Source: Jejuia sp040720935 | Lineage (GTDB): Bacteria; Bacteroidota; Bacteroidia; Flavobacteriales; Flavobacteriaceae | DNA: 64,000 bases | Reading direction: 5' to 3' | Assembly: GCF_040720935.1 (NCBI RefSeq) | Contig: NZ_JBFDAE010000001.1 | Coordinates: 1 to 64,000, forward strand | In this document: positions 32,313-41,825 of the stretch, one piece after another | Layout: each line of letters starts with the position of its first letter | How positions within the stretch are numbered: position 1 is the stretch's first letter | The notes under the pieces: generated by a model | Told to the model about the DNA's origin: nothing | Databases searched by the model: none | What the model saw: only the letters and a program-made list of their open reading frames with translations | Program-made: the position numbers and the translations under genes

Positions 32313-33317
32313 TTATGGTACCTCAATTTCGTTTACAATCTTGTTGATGATGTCTTCGGAAGTTACATTTTCTGCTTCAGCTTCATATGTAATACCTATT
32401 CTGTGGCGCAACACATCATAAACAACGGCACGAACATCTTCAGGAATAACATATCCACGACGCTTGATAAATGCATAACATTTGGCCGCCGTGGCTAAAT
32501 TGATACTTCCACGAGGAGATGCTCCAAAAGAAATCAATGGTTTTAAATCAGTAAGTCTATATTTCTCTGGATATCGCGTAGCAAAAATGATATCCAGTAT
32601 GTATTTTTCAATTTTTTCATCCATGTAAACATCCTTAATAGCTTCTTGCGCCGCCAAAATTTGTTTTACAGAAACAACGGGGTTTACTTTATCCCAAGCA
32701 CCATTCATATTGGCTCTCATAATTAATTGTTCCTCGTCAATTTTTGGATAATCGATGACTGTTTTTAGCATAAAACGATCCACCTGAGCTTCTGGCAAAG
32801 GATAAGTTCCTTCTTGCTCCACAGGGTTTTGCGTTGCCATTACTAAAAATGGTTTATCAAGTATAAAGGTTGCATCGCCAATGGTCACTTGTTTTTCCTG
32901 CATGGCTTCCAGTAATGCCGATTGTACTTTTGCTGGTGCTCTGTTAATTTCATCTGCCAATACAAAGTTGGCGAAGATTGGTCCTTTTTTAATGGAGAAA
33001 TCATTCAACTTCATGTTATAAATCAAAGTTCCCGTTACATCGGCAGGTAATAAATCTGGTGTAAACTGAATACGACTAAAACTTCCGTCAACCGCTTGCG
33101 CCAAAGTATTAATGGCTAAGGTTTTTGCTAAACCTGGCACACCTTCCAGAAGTATGTGTCCGCGACCTAGAAGGCCTATTAGTAAACGCTCAATCATGTG
33201 TTTTTGACCCACGATTACTTTGTTCATTTCAAACGTTAGTAAATCAACAAAAGCACTCTCCTTTTCAATTTTCTCGTTTATCGACTTAATATCAATTGTA
33301 CTTGTTTCTTCCATCAT
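32313..33317 (-). CDS. moxR: MoxR family AAA+ ATPase
   Basis: A 334-residue MoxR-type AAA+ ATPase. Walker A is GVPGLAKT (about residues 59-66), Walker B LADEINRAP (about 116-124), sensor 1 ATQNP near 160, then the C-terminal lid domain with GASPRGSINLATAAKCYAFIKRRGYVIPEDV. MoxR proteins work as chaperone-like ATPases with VWA and DUF58 partners. It is the first gene of the minus-strand Bat operon. The protein starts with two methionines; either ATG could be used. The upstream 327 bases should hold the operon promoter. Confidence 0.95.
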   Translation of the reverse strand: MMEETSTIDIKSINEKIEKESAFVDLLTFEMNKVIVGQKHMIERLLIGLLGRGHILLEGVPGLAKTLAINTLAQAVDGSFSRIQFTPDLLPADVTGTLIYNMKLNDFSIKKGPIFANFVLADEINRAPAKVQSALLEAMQEKQVTIGDATFILDKPFLVMATQNPVEQEGTYPLPEAQVDRFMLKTVIDYPKIDEEQLIMRANMNGAWDKVNPVVSVKQILAAQEAIKDVYMDEKIEKYILDIIFATRYPEKYRLTDLKPLISFGASPRGSINLATAAKCYAFIKRRGYVIPEDVRAVVYDVLRHRIGITYEAEAENVTSEDIINKIVNEIEVP

Positions 33318-33644
33318 TTTTATATTTTACTGCTCGAATATACAACTCAATTTTTGAGGATTGCAAATTGTTAAAATTTTTATTTGAAACCTGTTAAAAA
33401 TTGGTTAAAAAATTCAGTAAAGTGCCATGTTTTCTAACTTTAACCAATAATTATGATAAGATCTTCTTAATTTGAAAATAGGCGTGAATAAATTCTGATG
33501 AAATCTGAATCAAATATTATTGAAAAACATGCCTTTTTAGGTATTTTTAATGTAAAATTAAAAACGAATTTTAAACAACCTAAAAGAGAAAATTCGAAAA
33601 GGGAAATTGAATTGCTATAAAGCGTATTCCGTTTCGAGTGTGGA
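33318..33644. other. 327-bp divergent intergenic region
   Basis: No gene, hairpin or repeat of note. It is very AT-rich, with runs such as GTTAAAAATTGGTTAAAAAATTC, and must hold the promoters of moxR (minus) and the AlbA_2 gene (plus). No convincing TAnnTTTG box with correct spacing was found by eye. Confidence 0.5.
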
Positions 33645-34787
33645 ATGACAAATATGATTAACAAACGCCTTCTCATAAAACACCTTTTAGCTCATAACGA
33701 TGAGAACAGTTTCTATGATAAGAAACGAAAAATAGATATTGGGCAAAAAGAAGGAAAGGCGAAGTTTTTAAAGCATATTTGTGCGCTCTCTAACAGTAAC
33801 CCAAAAAACAACTCTTACATTGTTATTGGTGTTGAAGATGAAGATAATGCTATAATTGGTGTTGATTTTTTTGATGACAGTAAAATTCAAAACCTTATTA
33901 ATGCGTACTTGACACATCCGCCAATTGTGCAATACGAGAATATTCCGTTTCCACATTTACCAGACGATAAAGTCGTTGGGCTAGTAACTATTAGAGCCAT
34001 TGGAAAACTGACGTCGCTTAGAAAAAACATCTGGAAATATTATGGCGGCTCAGTGTTTTTTAGAGACGGCAGTATTAGCATGCCCAAAGTTTTTGAAAGC
34101 GATATTAAAGATGTGAATTCTAAAATTGTCGCTGCCATTGAAAACAATTCCCAAAACAATATTGAGCATACGCTTAATGGTGTTATGGATTTTATGAATA
34201 GCCGTAAAGACTTTAATGCGCAATACAAGGTTTTTAAGGAATATTTTGTGGTATGTTGGGCAGGACAAAAGAAAACGGTAAAAAAAGAGGTCTTTTATTC
34301 TAGGGTTGACATTGAATTGATCAATGAACAAGTGCGTTTATTTTTTTCTGCTTTAGACGAAGTATCTATCACCATTACCGATGATAGTTTTAAAATTATT
34401 GAATACGTAAACCTAGGTTTTAAGAAAAGCTTTAAATATTATCCGTTAGAAGAAACCATTATTAATTTTCATGATAATGCTAATTATAATATTGAAAAAA
34501 AGCTACTTTTTGAGCCTCCGCAGTTTAACAAAAAAACATTGCACCATATTTACAATACGAACAATGCCATTCTTGAAAAATTAAAAAAGGGATTAACGCT
34601 GACAAATAATGAATTGGTAGATTTAAACAATTTGCCATCAACGTACTTGATATGCTACCTCAACGATTTCCCGGAAGCTCTAGATAGCCTACTAAAAGCT
34701 AAACCTTATTTAAAGCATTACAATGAAGATGTTTATGTTTTGTATAAAGAAGCACTTCGTATTTTAAGGAAGGTGAGGTATAATTAA
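33645..34787 (+). CDS. AlbA_2 (Schlafen-type) DNA-binding domain protein
   Basis: A 380-residue protein. Residues about 20-150 form an AlbA_2 (Schlafen AlbA_2, divergent AAA_4-type) domain: EGKAKFLKHICALSN, NSYIVIGVEDEDNAIIGVDFFDD, YLTHPPIVQYENIPF, KVVGLVTI and FFRDGSISMPK. The rest (about 170-380) is unassigned, mostly helical. Relatives are often putative transcription regulators or ATP-binding helicase-like proteins, but the functional role of this one is unknown. An in-frame ATG nine bases downstream (33654) is an alternative start. It stands alone between the Bat operon and a candidate small RNA. Confidence 0.8.
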   Translation: MTNMINKRLLIKHLLAHNDENSFYDKKRKIDIGQKEGKAKFLKHICALSNSNPKNNSYIVIGVEDEDNAIIGVDFFDDSKIQNLINAYLTHPPIVQYENIPFPHLPDDKVVGLVTIRAIGKLTSLRKNIWKYYGGSVFFRDGSISMPKVFESDIKDVNSKIVAAIENNSQNNIEHTLNGVMDFMNSRKDFNAQYKVFKEYFVVCWAGQKKTVKKEVFYSRVDIELINEQVRLFFSALDEVSITITDDSFKIIEYVNLGFKKSFKYYPLEETIINFHDNANYNIEKKLLFEPPQFNKKTLHHIYNTNNAILEKLKKGLTLTNNELVDLNNLPSTYLICYLNDFPEALDSLLKAKPYLKHYNEDVYVLYKEALRILRKVRYN

Positions 34788-34835
34788 CATTTGTTAATAA
34801 GTTTAACATTAAGTTAACATTGGGCTATTTTCATT

Positions 34836-34857
34836 TTGAAAAAAAATATTACATTTG
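34836..34857 (+). promoter_or_regulatory. Strong Bacteroidota-type promoter
   Basis: TTG at 34836-34838 and TACATTTG at 34850-34857 closely match the TTG/TAnnTTTG elements, although the gap between them (11 bases) is shorter than the usual ~19; the AT-rich tract between is A8-like. No protein gene follows on this strand, so it probably drives the small RNA below. Confidence 0.5.
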
Positions 34858-34861
34858 CACC

Positions 34862-34927
34862 GCTATTAATCATTTAAGAAAACCTTGATGCCCCAAATCG
34901 TAAAGAATAGGCTCAGGGTTTTTTTAT
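34862..34927 (+). ncRNA. Candidate small RNA with terminator
   Basis: About 65 bases run from just after a TACATTTG box to a hairpin plus T-run. AAACCTTGA (34880-34888) pairs with TCAGGGTTT (34913-34921), one G-T pair included, and after a one-base bulge GCC pairs with GGC, leaving a 17-nt loop; a T-run follows. There is no ORF of useful size. The segment lies between convergent genes and belongs to neither. The family is not recognised; it could instead be only a terminator for the upstream gene. Confidence 0.5.
34880..34926 (+). terminator. Intrinsic terminator (long-loop hairpin)
   Basis: Stem AAACCTTGA/TCAGGGTTT extended by GCC/GGC across a bulge, followed by seven T. It would end both read-through from the AlbA_2 gene and the candidate small RNA. 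Confidence 0.75.
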
Positions 34928-34936
34928 GTCTTTACT

Positions 34937-36127
34937 TTAAACAAAATCCAACTGATTAAAGGACTTGTTCAGTACTTTTTTATCATCTACCTCTAGCCAT
35001 TTATCTAAAACAGTAGCGTAAATAGTTCTAAAATCTATCTCGAATTTTAAATCTCCATTATCATCTAAATCGCTAAGGCTTGCCATATTGTTATATAAGC
35101 CTTGTTTTTTAAGATTTTCGCCAATGACGAACACATTATTTGCAGTTCCGTGGTCCGTACCTGCACTCGCGTTTTGTTTTACACGACGCCCAAATTCTGA
35201 AAAGGTTAAAATTAACGTGTCTTTAAAGCTGTCGTTATTTTTTAAATCTTGTACAAATGCTTCTATACCATTTGCATATTGACCTAATAAGCGGTTTTGG
35301 GTATTGAGCTGATTTACGTGCGTATCGAAACCGCCCAAAGAGGTATAAAACACTTTGGTTTGCAATCCCGAATTGATAAACTGCGCCGTGGTTTTTAGCT
35401 GTTTCCCGAATTTATTATTTGGATATTCTTGCGAGCTGGTAACCGTTTTACTGGTTTCGAATATATATTTAGCTGAAGATTCGGCAGCAATCATGGATTT
35501 GTACAAGTAGCCCAAATTATGTTCGCTTAAATGCGCATCGTTTTGATGGTTATGAATATTTTTGAAATAGGGGTCTTTTGATAAATTATAAAACGTTCTA
35601 GCATTTTGAGTAGCAATAGCATTCGTGTTTTCGCCTTTCATGGCTAAGGATAAGCTCTCGTCTATTTCGATAGCACTATAAGGTTTTTTTCCGTAGTTAT
35701 CTAAATAACGACCAACCCATCCACTTTGGGAAAACTCGTTAGAATCGGTAGCGGTTTGCCAAATATCCATAGATCTAAAATGAGATCTTACTGGGTTTGG
35801 GTACCCTACATTATTTATGATGGACAAATAACCCTTATCGTAAAGTTTTTGTAACGGTTCAAGGCTAGAATGTAAGCCAACCTCATCGTTTAATTTAATG
35901 ATATCGTTTTTGGCAATGCTTAACGTAGGTCGCTCTTTGTAATACAAATCGTTTCTGTAGGGAATAACGGTGTTTAATCCATCATTGCCTCCAGATAATT
36001 GTATAATTACCAAACGCTTGTAGCCTAATTTGCTGCTTGCCACTTGCTCAAAAGCCCTTATAAAACTAGGGACCATAAATAAGCTACTAGCTAACGACGA
36101 CTGTTTTAAAAATTTTCTTCTGTCCAT
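34937..36127 (-). CDS. DUF1501 domain protein (Tat-type signal)
   Basis: A 396-residue DUF1501 protein. The ATG at 36127 is used because it yields a twin-arginine-like leader (MDRRKFLKQSSLASSLFMVPSF) and starts two bases after the upstream stop; a longer frame begins at 36172. The fold is related to the sulfatase/alkaline phosphatase superfamily: VIIQLSGGNDGLNTVIP near the N-terminus, HSSLEPLQKLYDKGYLSIINNVGYPNPVRSHFRSMDIWQTA, and the C-terminal TFSEFGRRVKQNASAGTDHGTANNVFVIG. It is always paired with DUF1800 proteins, as here. Exported; substrate unknown. Confidence 0.9.
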   Translation of the reverse strand: MDRRKFLKQSSLASSLFMVPSFIRAFEQVASSKLGYKRLVIIQLSGGNDGLNTVIPYRNDLYYKERPTLSIAKNDIIKLNDEVGLHSSLEPLQKLYDKGYLSIINNVGYPNPVRSHFRSMDIWQTATDSNEFSQSGWVGRYLDNYGKKPYSAIEIDESLSLAMKGENTNAIATQNARTFYNLSKDPYFKNIHNHQNDAHLSEHNLGYLYKSMIAAESSAKYIFETSKTVTSSQEYPNNKFGKQLKTTAQFINSGLQTKVFYTSLGGFDTHVNQLNTQNRLLGQYANGIEAFVQDLKNNDSFKDTLILTFSEFGRRVKQNASAGTDHGTANNVFVIGENLKKQGLYNNMASLSDLDDNGDLKFEIDFRTIYATVLDKWLEVDDKKVLNKSFNQLDFV

Positions 36128-36129
36128 AA

Positions 36130-37521
36130 TTAACACATTTGATATTCTGGTAACGACATGAGTTGGATGCAATGTTCTCGTTTTGATACTTTCTCTAAAG
36201 ATTGTAGATATACTTTTGCACTTTCGTTAATTTCACAAGCCAACAAGTGATTTTGAAACTCATTCATTTCAACATTTTTGAATTGATTATTGAAATATTT
36301 CCAGTTCACTTCTGTTTTATAAAACTTACCATAACTTTTCTTGAATGCCTCCTTTTTAGTTGTCATTAGAGCATCATCTTGCCCCTGTTTTACTTTAGAA
36401 ATATAGGCGTTATTAAGCAATAGAGATGGTAACTTTAAACGTAAAACAATGGTGTTGCTATCTATCCAGTTTCTACCACCTTTCCAACCGGCAACATTTG
36501 GCGGGTCTAATAAAGTTTGCCCCAACAATTTTTGAAGGTATAGCAACTGTTTAGGGTTTTTGAATTTAGTGGGGACTAACGTTTTAATTCCTACTAAAAA
36601 CTCTATGGGCGATTTTATTTTTGTGCCTCTATTTTTTTCATCGTAAAACCAATCTGAGGTTAGTACAAACCGCATCAGGTTTTCAATGTTATAATCTTTG
36701 TAAAACACATTTGCCATGGCATTAACATGTTTTTCATGTATGTCATCATTTACAAAATAGCGGTATAGTTTTCCGCAGATATAGGTTGCACATTGTTTTT
36801 GCTCTAAAATAATGTCGATGATATCTTCTCCAGAGAAATTACCTGTTTTCCCAAAGAATGTTTTATCGCTTTCATCATGCTGGCGTTTTCTAAACACGAA
36901 TTCGCCTTGTAAATTATGGCTATAACCTGTAAAAGCTTTAGCACTTTCTTTAATGTCTTCTTCGGAATAATGCCCAACCCCTAACGTGAACAATTCCATC
37001 AATTCGCGTGCAAAATTCTCATTGGGCTTTTGCTTTCTATTTTGTTTGGTATTTAAATATTTTGTCATGGCAGCTTCCTTTGAAACGGCATTTACAAAAT
37101 CTTTAAAATTCCCCAAAGCATGTTTTCGAAGCGTATTGTTAAATTGCTGAATGTAGGTAATGCTATTATCTTCACACACAAAATGATTGGCCCAAAAGAG
37201 TGTCATTTTCTCTCTTAAAACTTCAGGGGAATTGGTAAGTCTGTCTATCCACGCTACATTAAGTTCAATTTGCTTTTTACGACTTATCTTTTGAATTTTT
37301 CGGCGCGTTTCAGGGTCGAGTTTAGAATTCATCATCATGCTACCACTAAAAATATCTTTTATTTCTGAAGTATCAACCTCAAGTGGTGTTATAGTTTTAG
37401 AAGACTTAAAAAGGTTATTGACAACCTCCTTTTTGCTCTTTTTGGATAGCTTATTGAGTTCCGTGGGTAAAATTCCAAAACCGATACGTCTGTATAGATG
37501 TTGAATGTATATAGATTTCAT
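36130..37521 (-). CDS. DUF1800 domain protein
   Basis: A 463-residue DUF1800 protein, the usual partner of DUF1501. Recognisable parts are HLYRRIGFGILPTEL at the N-terminus, MTLFWANHFVC (about 110-120), NENFARELMELFTLGVGHYSEEDIKESAKAFTGY (about 160-195) and LLYLQKLLGQTLLDPPNVAGWKGGRNWIDS (about 315-345). No signal peptide is evident, so export, if any, may go with the Tat-type partner. The downstream DUF1501 gene begins two bases after the stop, so they form a two-gene operon. The function of the pair is not established. Confidence 0.92.
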   Translation of the reverse strand: MKSIYIQHLYRRIGFGILPTELNKLSKKSKKEVVNNLFKSSKTITPLEVDTSEIKDIFSGSMMMNSKLDPETRRKIQKISRKKQIELNVAWIDRLTNSPEVLREKMTLFWANHFVCEDNSITYIQQFNNTLRKHALGNFKDFVNAVSKEAAMTKYLNTKQNRKQKPNENFARELMELFTLGVGHYSEEDIKESAKAFTGYSHNLQGEFVFRKRQHDESDKTFFGKTGNFSGEDIIDIILEQKQCATYICGKLYRYFVNDDIHEKHVNAMANVFYKDYNIENLMRFVLTSDWFYDEKNRGTKIKSPIEFLVGIKTLVPTKFKNPKQLLYLQKLLGQTLLDPPNVAGWKGGRNWIDSNTIVLRLKLPSLLLNNAYISKVKQGQDDALMTTKKEAFKKSYGKFYKTEVNWKYFNNQFKNVEMNEFQNHLLACEINESAKVYLQSLEKVSKREHCIQLMSLPEYQMC

Positions 37522-37676
37522 AGAGCGATATTATTAAGACATAAAACCAATTAAATAATGGTGTGGTAAATTCTTAGACTTGAATTTGTTGAAATGGTTT
37601 AATTGGAATATTGAAGATACAAAAAAGACGTTTCAACTTTGAAATGGGTTTTAAACATTTTATACTAAGCTACGAC

Positions 37677-39230
37677 TTATAAATCAAACTTAATCCCCTG
37701 TGCCAAAGGCAACTCCGTAGTATAATTAATCGTATTCGTCTGCCTTCGCATATACACTTTCCAAGCATCAGAACCAGATTCTCGTCCGCCACCAGTTTCT
37801 TTTTCACCGCCAAAAGCACCGCCAATTTCAGCACCTGAAGTTCCAATATTAACATTGGCAATGCCACAATCTGAACCCTGAACAGATAAGAAACGTTCTG
37901 CCTCTCGTAAATTATTTGTCATAATTGCTGAACTTAATCCTTGAGCTACTTCATTTTGAATAGCAATAGCATTTTCAACGCCTCCAGAATATTTTAATAA
38001 GTATAAAACAGGAGCAAAGGTTTCATGTTGCACTATTTTAAAATGAGGTTTTGCTTCTGCAATGGCGGGTTTTACATAGCATCCGCTTTCATAACCTTTA
38101 CCGGAAAGCACACCGCCTTCAACACTAATTTTTCCGCCTTGTTCTACAACTTTTTCTAAAGCCTTTTTATACATGTTAACAGCATCAGTATCTATTAAAG
38201 GACCAACGTGATTGTTTTCATCTAATGGATTTCCAATTCTAAGTTGTTTATAGGCATCAACAAGAGCATGTTTTACTTTATCATAAATCGAGTCATGAAT
38301 GATTAATCTTCGCGTAGAAGTACAACGTTGTCCTGCGGTACCAACTGCTCCAAAAACAGCACCAATTACGGTCATTTTCATATCAGCATCCGGTGTTACA
38401 ATAATCGCATTATTTCCACCCAATTCTAAAAGTGATTTCCCTAAGCGTGCTGCAACTTCTTTTGCAACAATTTTTCCCATTCTGGTGGAGCCTGTAGCCG
38501 AAATTAATGGAATTCGTGTGTCTTTCGTCATAAATTCGCCGACTTTATAATCGCCATTTATTAAACATGAAATGCCTTCGGGCAGATTGTTTTCAGCAAA
38601 TACTTCAGCAGCTATATTTTGACAAGCGACACCACACAGAGGTGTTTTTTCAGAAGGTTTCCATACACACACATCGCCACAAACCCATGCCAAAGCGGTA
38701 TTCCACGCCCAAACGGCAACTGGAAAATTAAATGCTGAAATTATCCCAACCACACCAAGAGGATGGTATTGCTCGTACATGCGATGTCCTGGTCTTTCAG
38801 AATGCATGGTCAACCCATGAAGCTGCCTTGATAATCCTACCGCAAAATCACAGATATCAATCATTTCTTGAACTTCGCCCAGTCCTTCTTGGTAACTTTT
38901 TCCCATTTCATAGGACACCAATTTGCCTAAAGCTTCCTTTTTTTCCCGCAATTTTTCCCCAAACTGGCGCACTATTTCTCCGCGTTGGGGCGCTGGCATC
39001 GTTCTCCAAGTTTTAAATGCAGAAGTTGTCGCTTGCATTACTTTCTCGTAATCTTCTTTTGAAGTCACTTTTACTTTACCAATTAATTGACCGTCAACAG
39101 GAGAAAAAGATTCAATTATTTCGCCACTAGAAAAATTATTTGAGCCTGTAGAAGTGCCTTCATTTACAGCTTTTACACCTAATTGTTTTAGGGCGTCATT
39201 TATTCCGAAATCTACAGAGATTGCTCCCAT
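37677..39230 (-). CDS. ALDH7-type aldehyde dehydrogenase (aminoadipate semialdehyde-like)
   Basis: A 517-residue NAD-dependent aldehyde dehydrogenase of the ALDH7/antiquitin group, which oxidises alpha-aminoadipic semialdehyde in lysine breakdown. Catalytic residues are C303 (AGQRCTSTRR), E269 (LLELGGNN) and N168 (SAFNFP); the GSTRMG nucleotide-binding segment is at about 247-252. GGxxxGxGRESGSDAWKVYMRRQT near the C-terminus is typical of the group. It is a single gene with a good terminator downstream. No other lysine-catabolic gene is nearby, so the substrate rests on family resemblance. Confidence 0.93.
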   Translation of the reverse strand: MGAISVDFGINDALKQLGVKAVNEGTSTGSNNFSSGEIIESFSPVDGQLIGKVKVTSKEDYEKVMQATTSAFKTWRTMPAPQRGEIVRQFGEKLREKKEALGKLVSYEMGKSYQEGLGEVQEMIDICDFAVGLSRQLHGLTMHSERPGHRMYEQYHPLGVVGIISAFNFPVAVWAWNTALAWVCGDVCVWKPSEKTPLCGVACQNIAAEVFAENNLPEGISCLINGDYKVGEFMTKDTRIPLISATGSTRMGKIVAKEVAARLGKSLLELGGNNAIIVTPDADMKMTVIGAVFGAVGTAGQRCTSTRRLIIHDSIYDKVKHALVDAYKQLRIGNPLDENNHVGPLIDTDAVNMYKKALEKVVEQGGKISVEGGVLSGKGYESGCYVKPAIAEAKPHFKIVQHETFAPVLYLLKYSGGVENAIAIQNEVAQGLSSAIMTNNLREAERFLSVQGSDCGIANVNIGTSGAEIGGAFGGEKETGGGRESGSDAWKVYMRRQTNTINYTTELPLAQGIKFDL

Positions 39231-39327
39231 ATATATTTAAATTTTATGAATTATTAAATTTTTACGTGAATATACTAATTATTGTACGGCTATGGAAGCT
39301 CAAAAATCAATACTATATCTAAATAAA

Positions 39328-39362
39328 AAAGCCAAAATTCTAAATTTAGAATTTTGGCTTTT
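39328..39362. terminator. Bidirectional-type terminator
   Basis: AAAGCCAAAATTCTAAA and its inverse TTTAGAATTTTGGCTTT form a near-perfect stem of 17 bp with a tiny loop between two same-strand minus genes (sulfatase and aldehyde dehydrogenase); A and T runs flank it on both sides. Confidence 0.9.
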
Positions 39363-39383
39363 AGTTATATAAAGAAGATTGTC

Positions 39384-41654
39384 TTATTCAATCATAATCT
39401 TTTTAGTGAAATATTGTTTGCCTTCTACAAACGCTTTCATAAAGTAAGTTCCTGCAGGCAGTTTTGAGACATTAATACGCTCTACATCTCCAATAGATTT
39501 TTTAACCAACTTTCCTGTAATATCAAAAATATATGCTTTAGTGACAACGTAAGGCCCTGAAATATTTATATAATCTGAAGTTGGATTAGGAAATACTGTA
39601 ACACTTTGAGTATCTGCCATTGGCGTACTAAGTGTAATACCAGTTACTTGACTAGACCAATCATCTAAAAATATCTCACCATCATCCCTACCCAATTGTA
39701 ACCTAACCTCTATGGATTCAGTATTTTTATTGGTTATTTGCGATGTATTATAAGTATGACTGTATTGACTATAACTACTGCCAGTTGTAAACGCATTTCC
39801 ATTAAATGTCTGGTTAGTATCATCTGTATAAAATACTTTAAGCTGGAATCTTATTCTGTTATTATTATTTGACTTAGCATATACACTTAATGTAATATCG
39901 CCACCAAAAAAATTATCATAATAAGTGGTATTGGTTACTCTTACTTTACCATAACCATTTCCATCAACAACATCTACTTTTAAAGCCACATTTCCTGTTC
40001 TTACATCAGAAGGATCTGCACTAGCTATAGAAGCATCCGATGTAGAGTCAACCTTTAATGGCCAATCTAAATCGTACCAACACTCGTGACCTGCATTGTA
40101 TATGATATCATTACTCCCAGTTGGTTCAGCACATCCAAAACTAGCTTGAATATTAGAACCCGTAGCAGCATTCATATTATCATACAAGTACTTGTTTTCT
40201 GCAATATGTCCTGAATTATTAACTCTATGAGTAACACCTGCATTACTTCTATAAGAAAATAAAGCATTTCTTAACTGTGTAACCAGAGCAGGATTAGCAC
40301 CACTAATATCGGTTGTTTCTCCTGGGTCTGTAGCTACATTATACAATTCAAAAACATTATTATATTTAAATTCCAATAGTTTGTAATCGCCTTGTCTTAT
40401 TCCTGCCATGCTCACATTTGCAGTTCCTGAACTGGCGAAGTTAAAATCCCAGATAATTGGATTTGTTCTGCTCCAAGCAGGGTTGCCTCCCGTTGCCAAC
40501 AATAAATCTTCAAAGCTTTCACCATCTAAATGCTGAGCTGGTAATAATTGAACGCCAGCCATTTCTAACATGGTTGGAAAAAAATCTGTACCAACTACTG
40601 GCTCATCTTCAACAATACCTGTTCTATAATCTGGACCGTAAACTATTAACGGTAATTTAATACCACCTTCGTATAACCATGTTTTACCACCACGTAAAGG
40701 TCTGTTTGATGTTGGCAACTCTCTGTTACCTCCAATTTCGGTAGTTGATAATCCTCCGTTATCTGATGTTAATATAATAACCGTATTGTTTGCAATACCT
40801 TCGGCAACTAAATTTGCTCTCAAAGCACCAAGACTCTCATCAATACTTTTTACCATGGCTGCATAAGTTGCATTGTCCTGGTGTAATTTTGTTTTTGCAG
40901 TTAAATCGTTTTCAAATTCTGGACCTGTGTACCCATCATTATCTGCTATGTTTTGAAAATAACTCACATCAGCAGTTTTAGCCTCTAAAGGTGTGTGCAC
41001 ACCATAATGAGACACCATTGCTAAAAATGGTTGTGTGGGGTTATTAAGCACATGATCATCAATAAACGCATTAGTTTCGTCTGTAATTCTATCAGTTAAA
41101 TATTCGCCAGTTGTTCCGCCAGTACTTAAATCGGGCAAGACATCTCCCCCGTCAGAATATGGATACCAGTATGTTGGAGGTGCTCCAAAATCGGCACCAG
41201 CAATATTGATATCAAAACCAAAACTATCTGGGTAGTGATTTGCGTCATGTCCTAAATGCCATTTTCCGATAAAAAATGTTTTATAACCTTCATCATTTAA
41301 AGCTTGAGCAAATGTGGTTTCGGAGTAACCATCAGGATTGTTATCCGCAGGCAAATACATCCCTCCAGAAACTGATGGTCTAGATTCAAATTTTCCTGTC
41401 ATAATTGAGGTCCTTGAAGCAGCACAACGTGGGGCAGCTTCATAACCATTTGTAAAACGAATTCCGTCTGCCGCCAATTGATCAATATTGGGCGTTTCGT
41501 AAAAATTAGAGCCGTAACATTCTAGGTCATAATATCCTAAATCATCAACCACAAAAAATATGATATTTGGTGAGGTAGATGTTGTAACTTGTGAAAATGA
41601 TGCAGATGCAATCATTAACATAGCTATGGTAAAAATTTTTCTATATAATTTCAT
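39384..41654 (-). CDS. Secreted sulfatase with CBM-like domain and T9SS sorting domain
   Basis: A 756-residue protein. Signal peptide (1-22, ending SFSQ); sulfatase domain (about 28-490) with metal-binding D37-D38, and the active-site motif C77-A-A-S-R81, the cysteine to be turned into formylglycine; a jelly-roll (CBM/CenC-like) domain about 520-665; and a type A T9SS C-terminal sorting domain (about 680-756, VFPNPTSDYINI..GKLVKK..LPAGTYFMKAF..KKIMIE). It is thus sent through the outer membrane and probably cleaves sulfate esters of algal polysaccharides. Standard sulfatases have P at the third motif position; alanine is a known variant. No SusC/SusD or glycosidase genes are near. Confidence 0.93.
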   Translation of the reverse strand: MKLYRKIFTIAMLMIASASFSQVTTSTSPNIIFFVVDDLGYYDLECYGSNFYETPNIDQLAADGIRFTNGYEAAPRCAASRTSIMTGKFESRPSVSGGMYLPADNNPDGYSETTFAQALNDEGYKTFFIGKWHLGHDANHYPDSFGFDINIAGADFGAPPTYWYPYSDGGDVLPDLSTGGTTGEYLTDRITDETNAFIDDHVLNNPTQPFLAMVSHYGVHTPLEAKTADVSYFQNIADNDGYTGPEFENDLTAKTKLHQDNATYAAMVKSIDESLGALRANLVAEGIANNTVIILTSDNGGLSTTEIGGNRELPTSNRPLRGGKTWLYEGGIKLPLIVYGPDYRTGIVEDEPVVGTDFFPTMLEMAGVQLLPAQHLDGESFEDLLLATGGNPAWSRTNPIIWDFNFASSGTANVSMAGIRQGDYKLLEFKYNNVFELYNVATDPGETTDISGANPALVTQLRNALFSYRSNAGVTHRVNNSGHIAENKYLYDNMNAATGSNIQASFGCAEPTGSNDIIYNAGHECWYDLDWPLKVDSTSDASIASADPSDVRTGNVALKVDVVDGNGYGKVRVTNTTYYDNFFGGDITLSVYAKSNNNNRIRFQLKVFYTDDTNQTFNGNAFTTGSSYSQYSHTYNTSQITNKNTESIEVRLQLGRDDGEIFLDDWSSQVTGITLSTPMADTQSVTVFPNPTSDYINISGPYVVTKAYIFDITGKLVKKSIGDVERINVSKLPAGTYFMKAFVEGKQYFTKKIMIE

Positions 41655-41825
41655 GTGTTGGATTTTTATATCTGCAATAAGCGAAAAAATGATCCAGTAT
41701 CAAAATCAATGAATGAATTTTGACGTAAAATGGTATAATTTTGACGAATTTTATACCGTTAATCGATATTATTAGACAGATAATCCGAAAATATATGAAT
41801 TTTGTCGAATTAAATAAGACATCTT

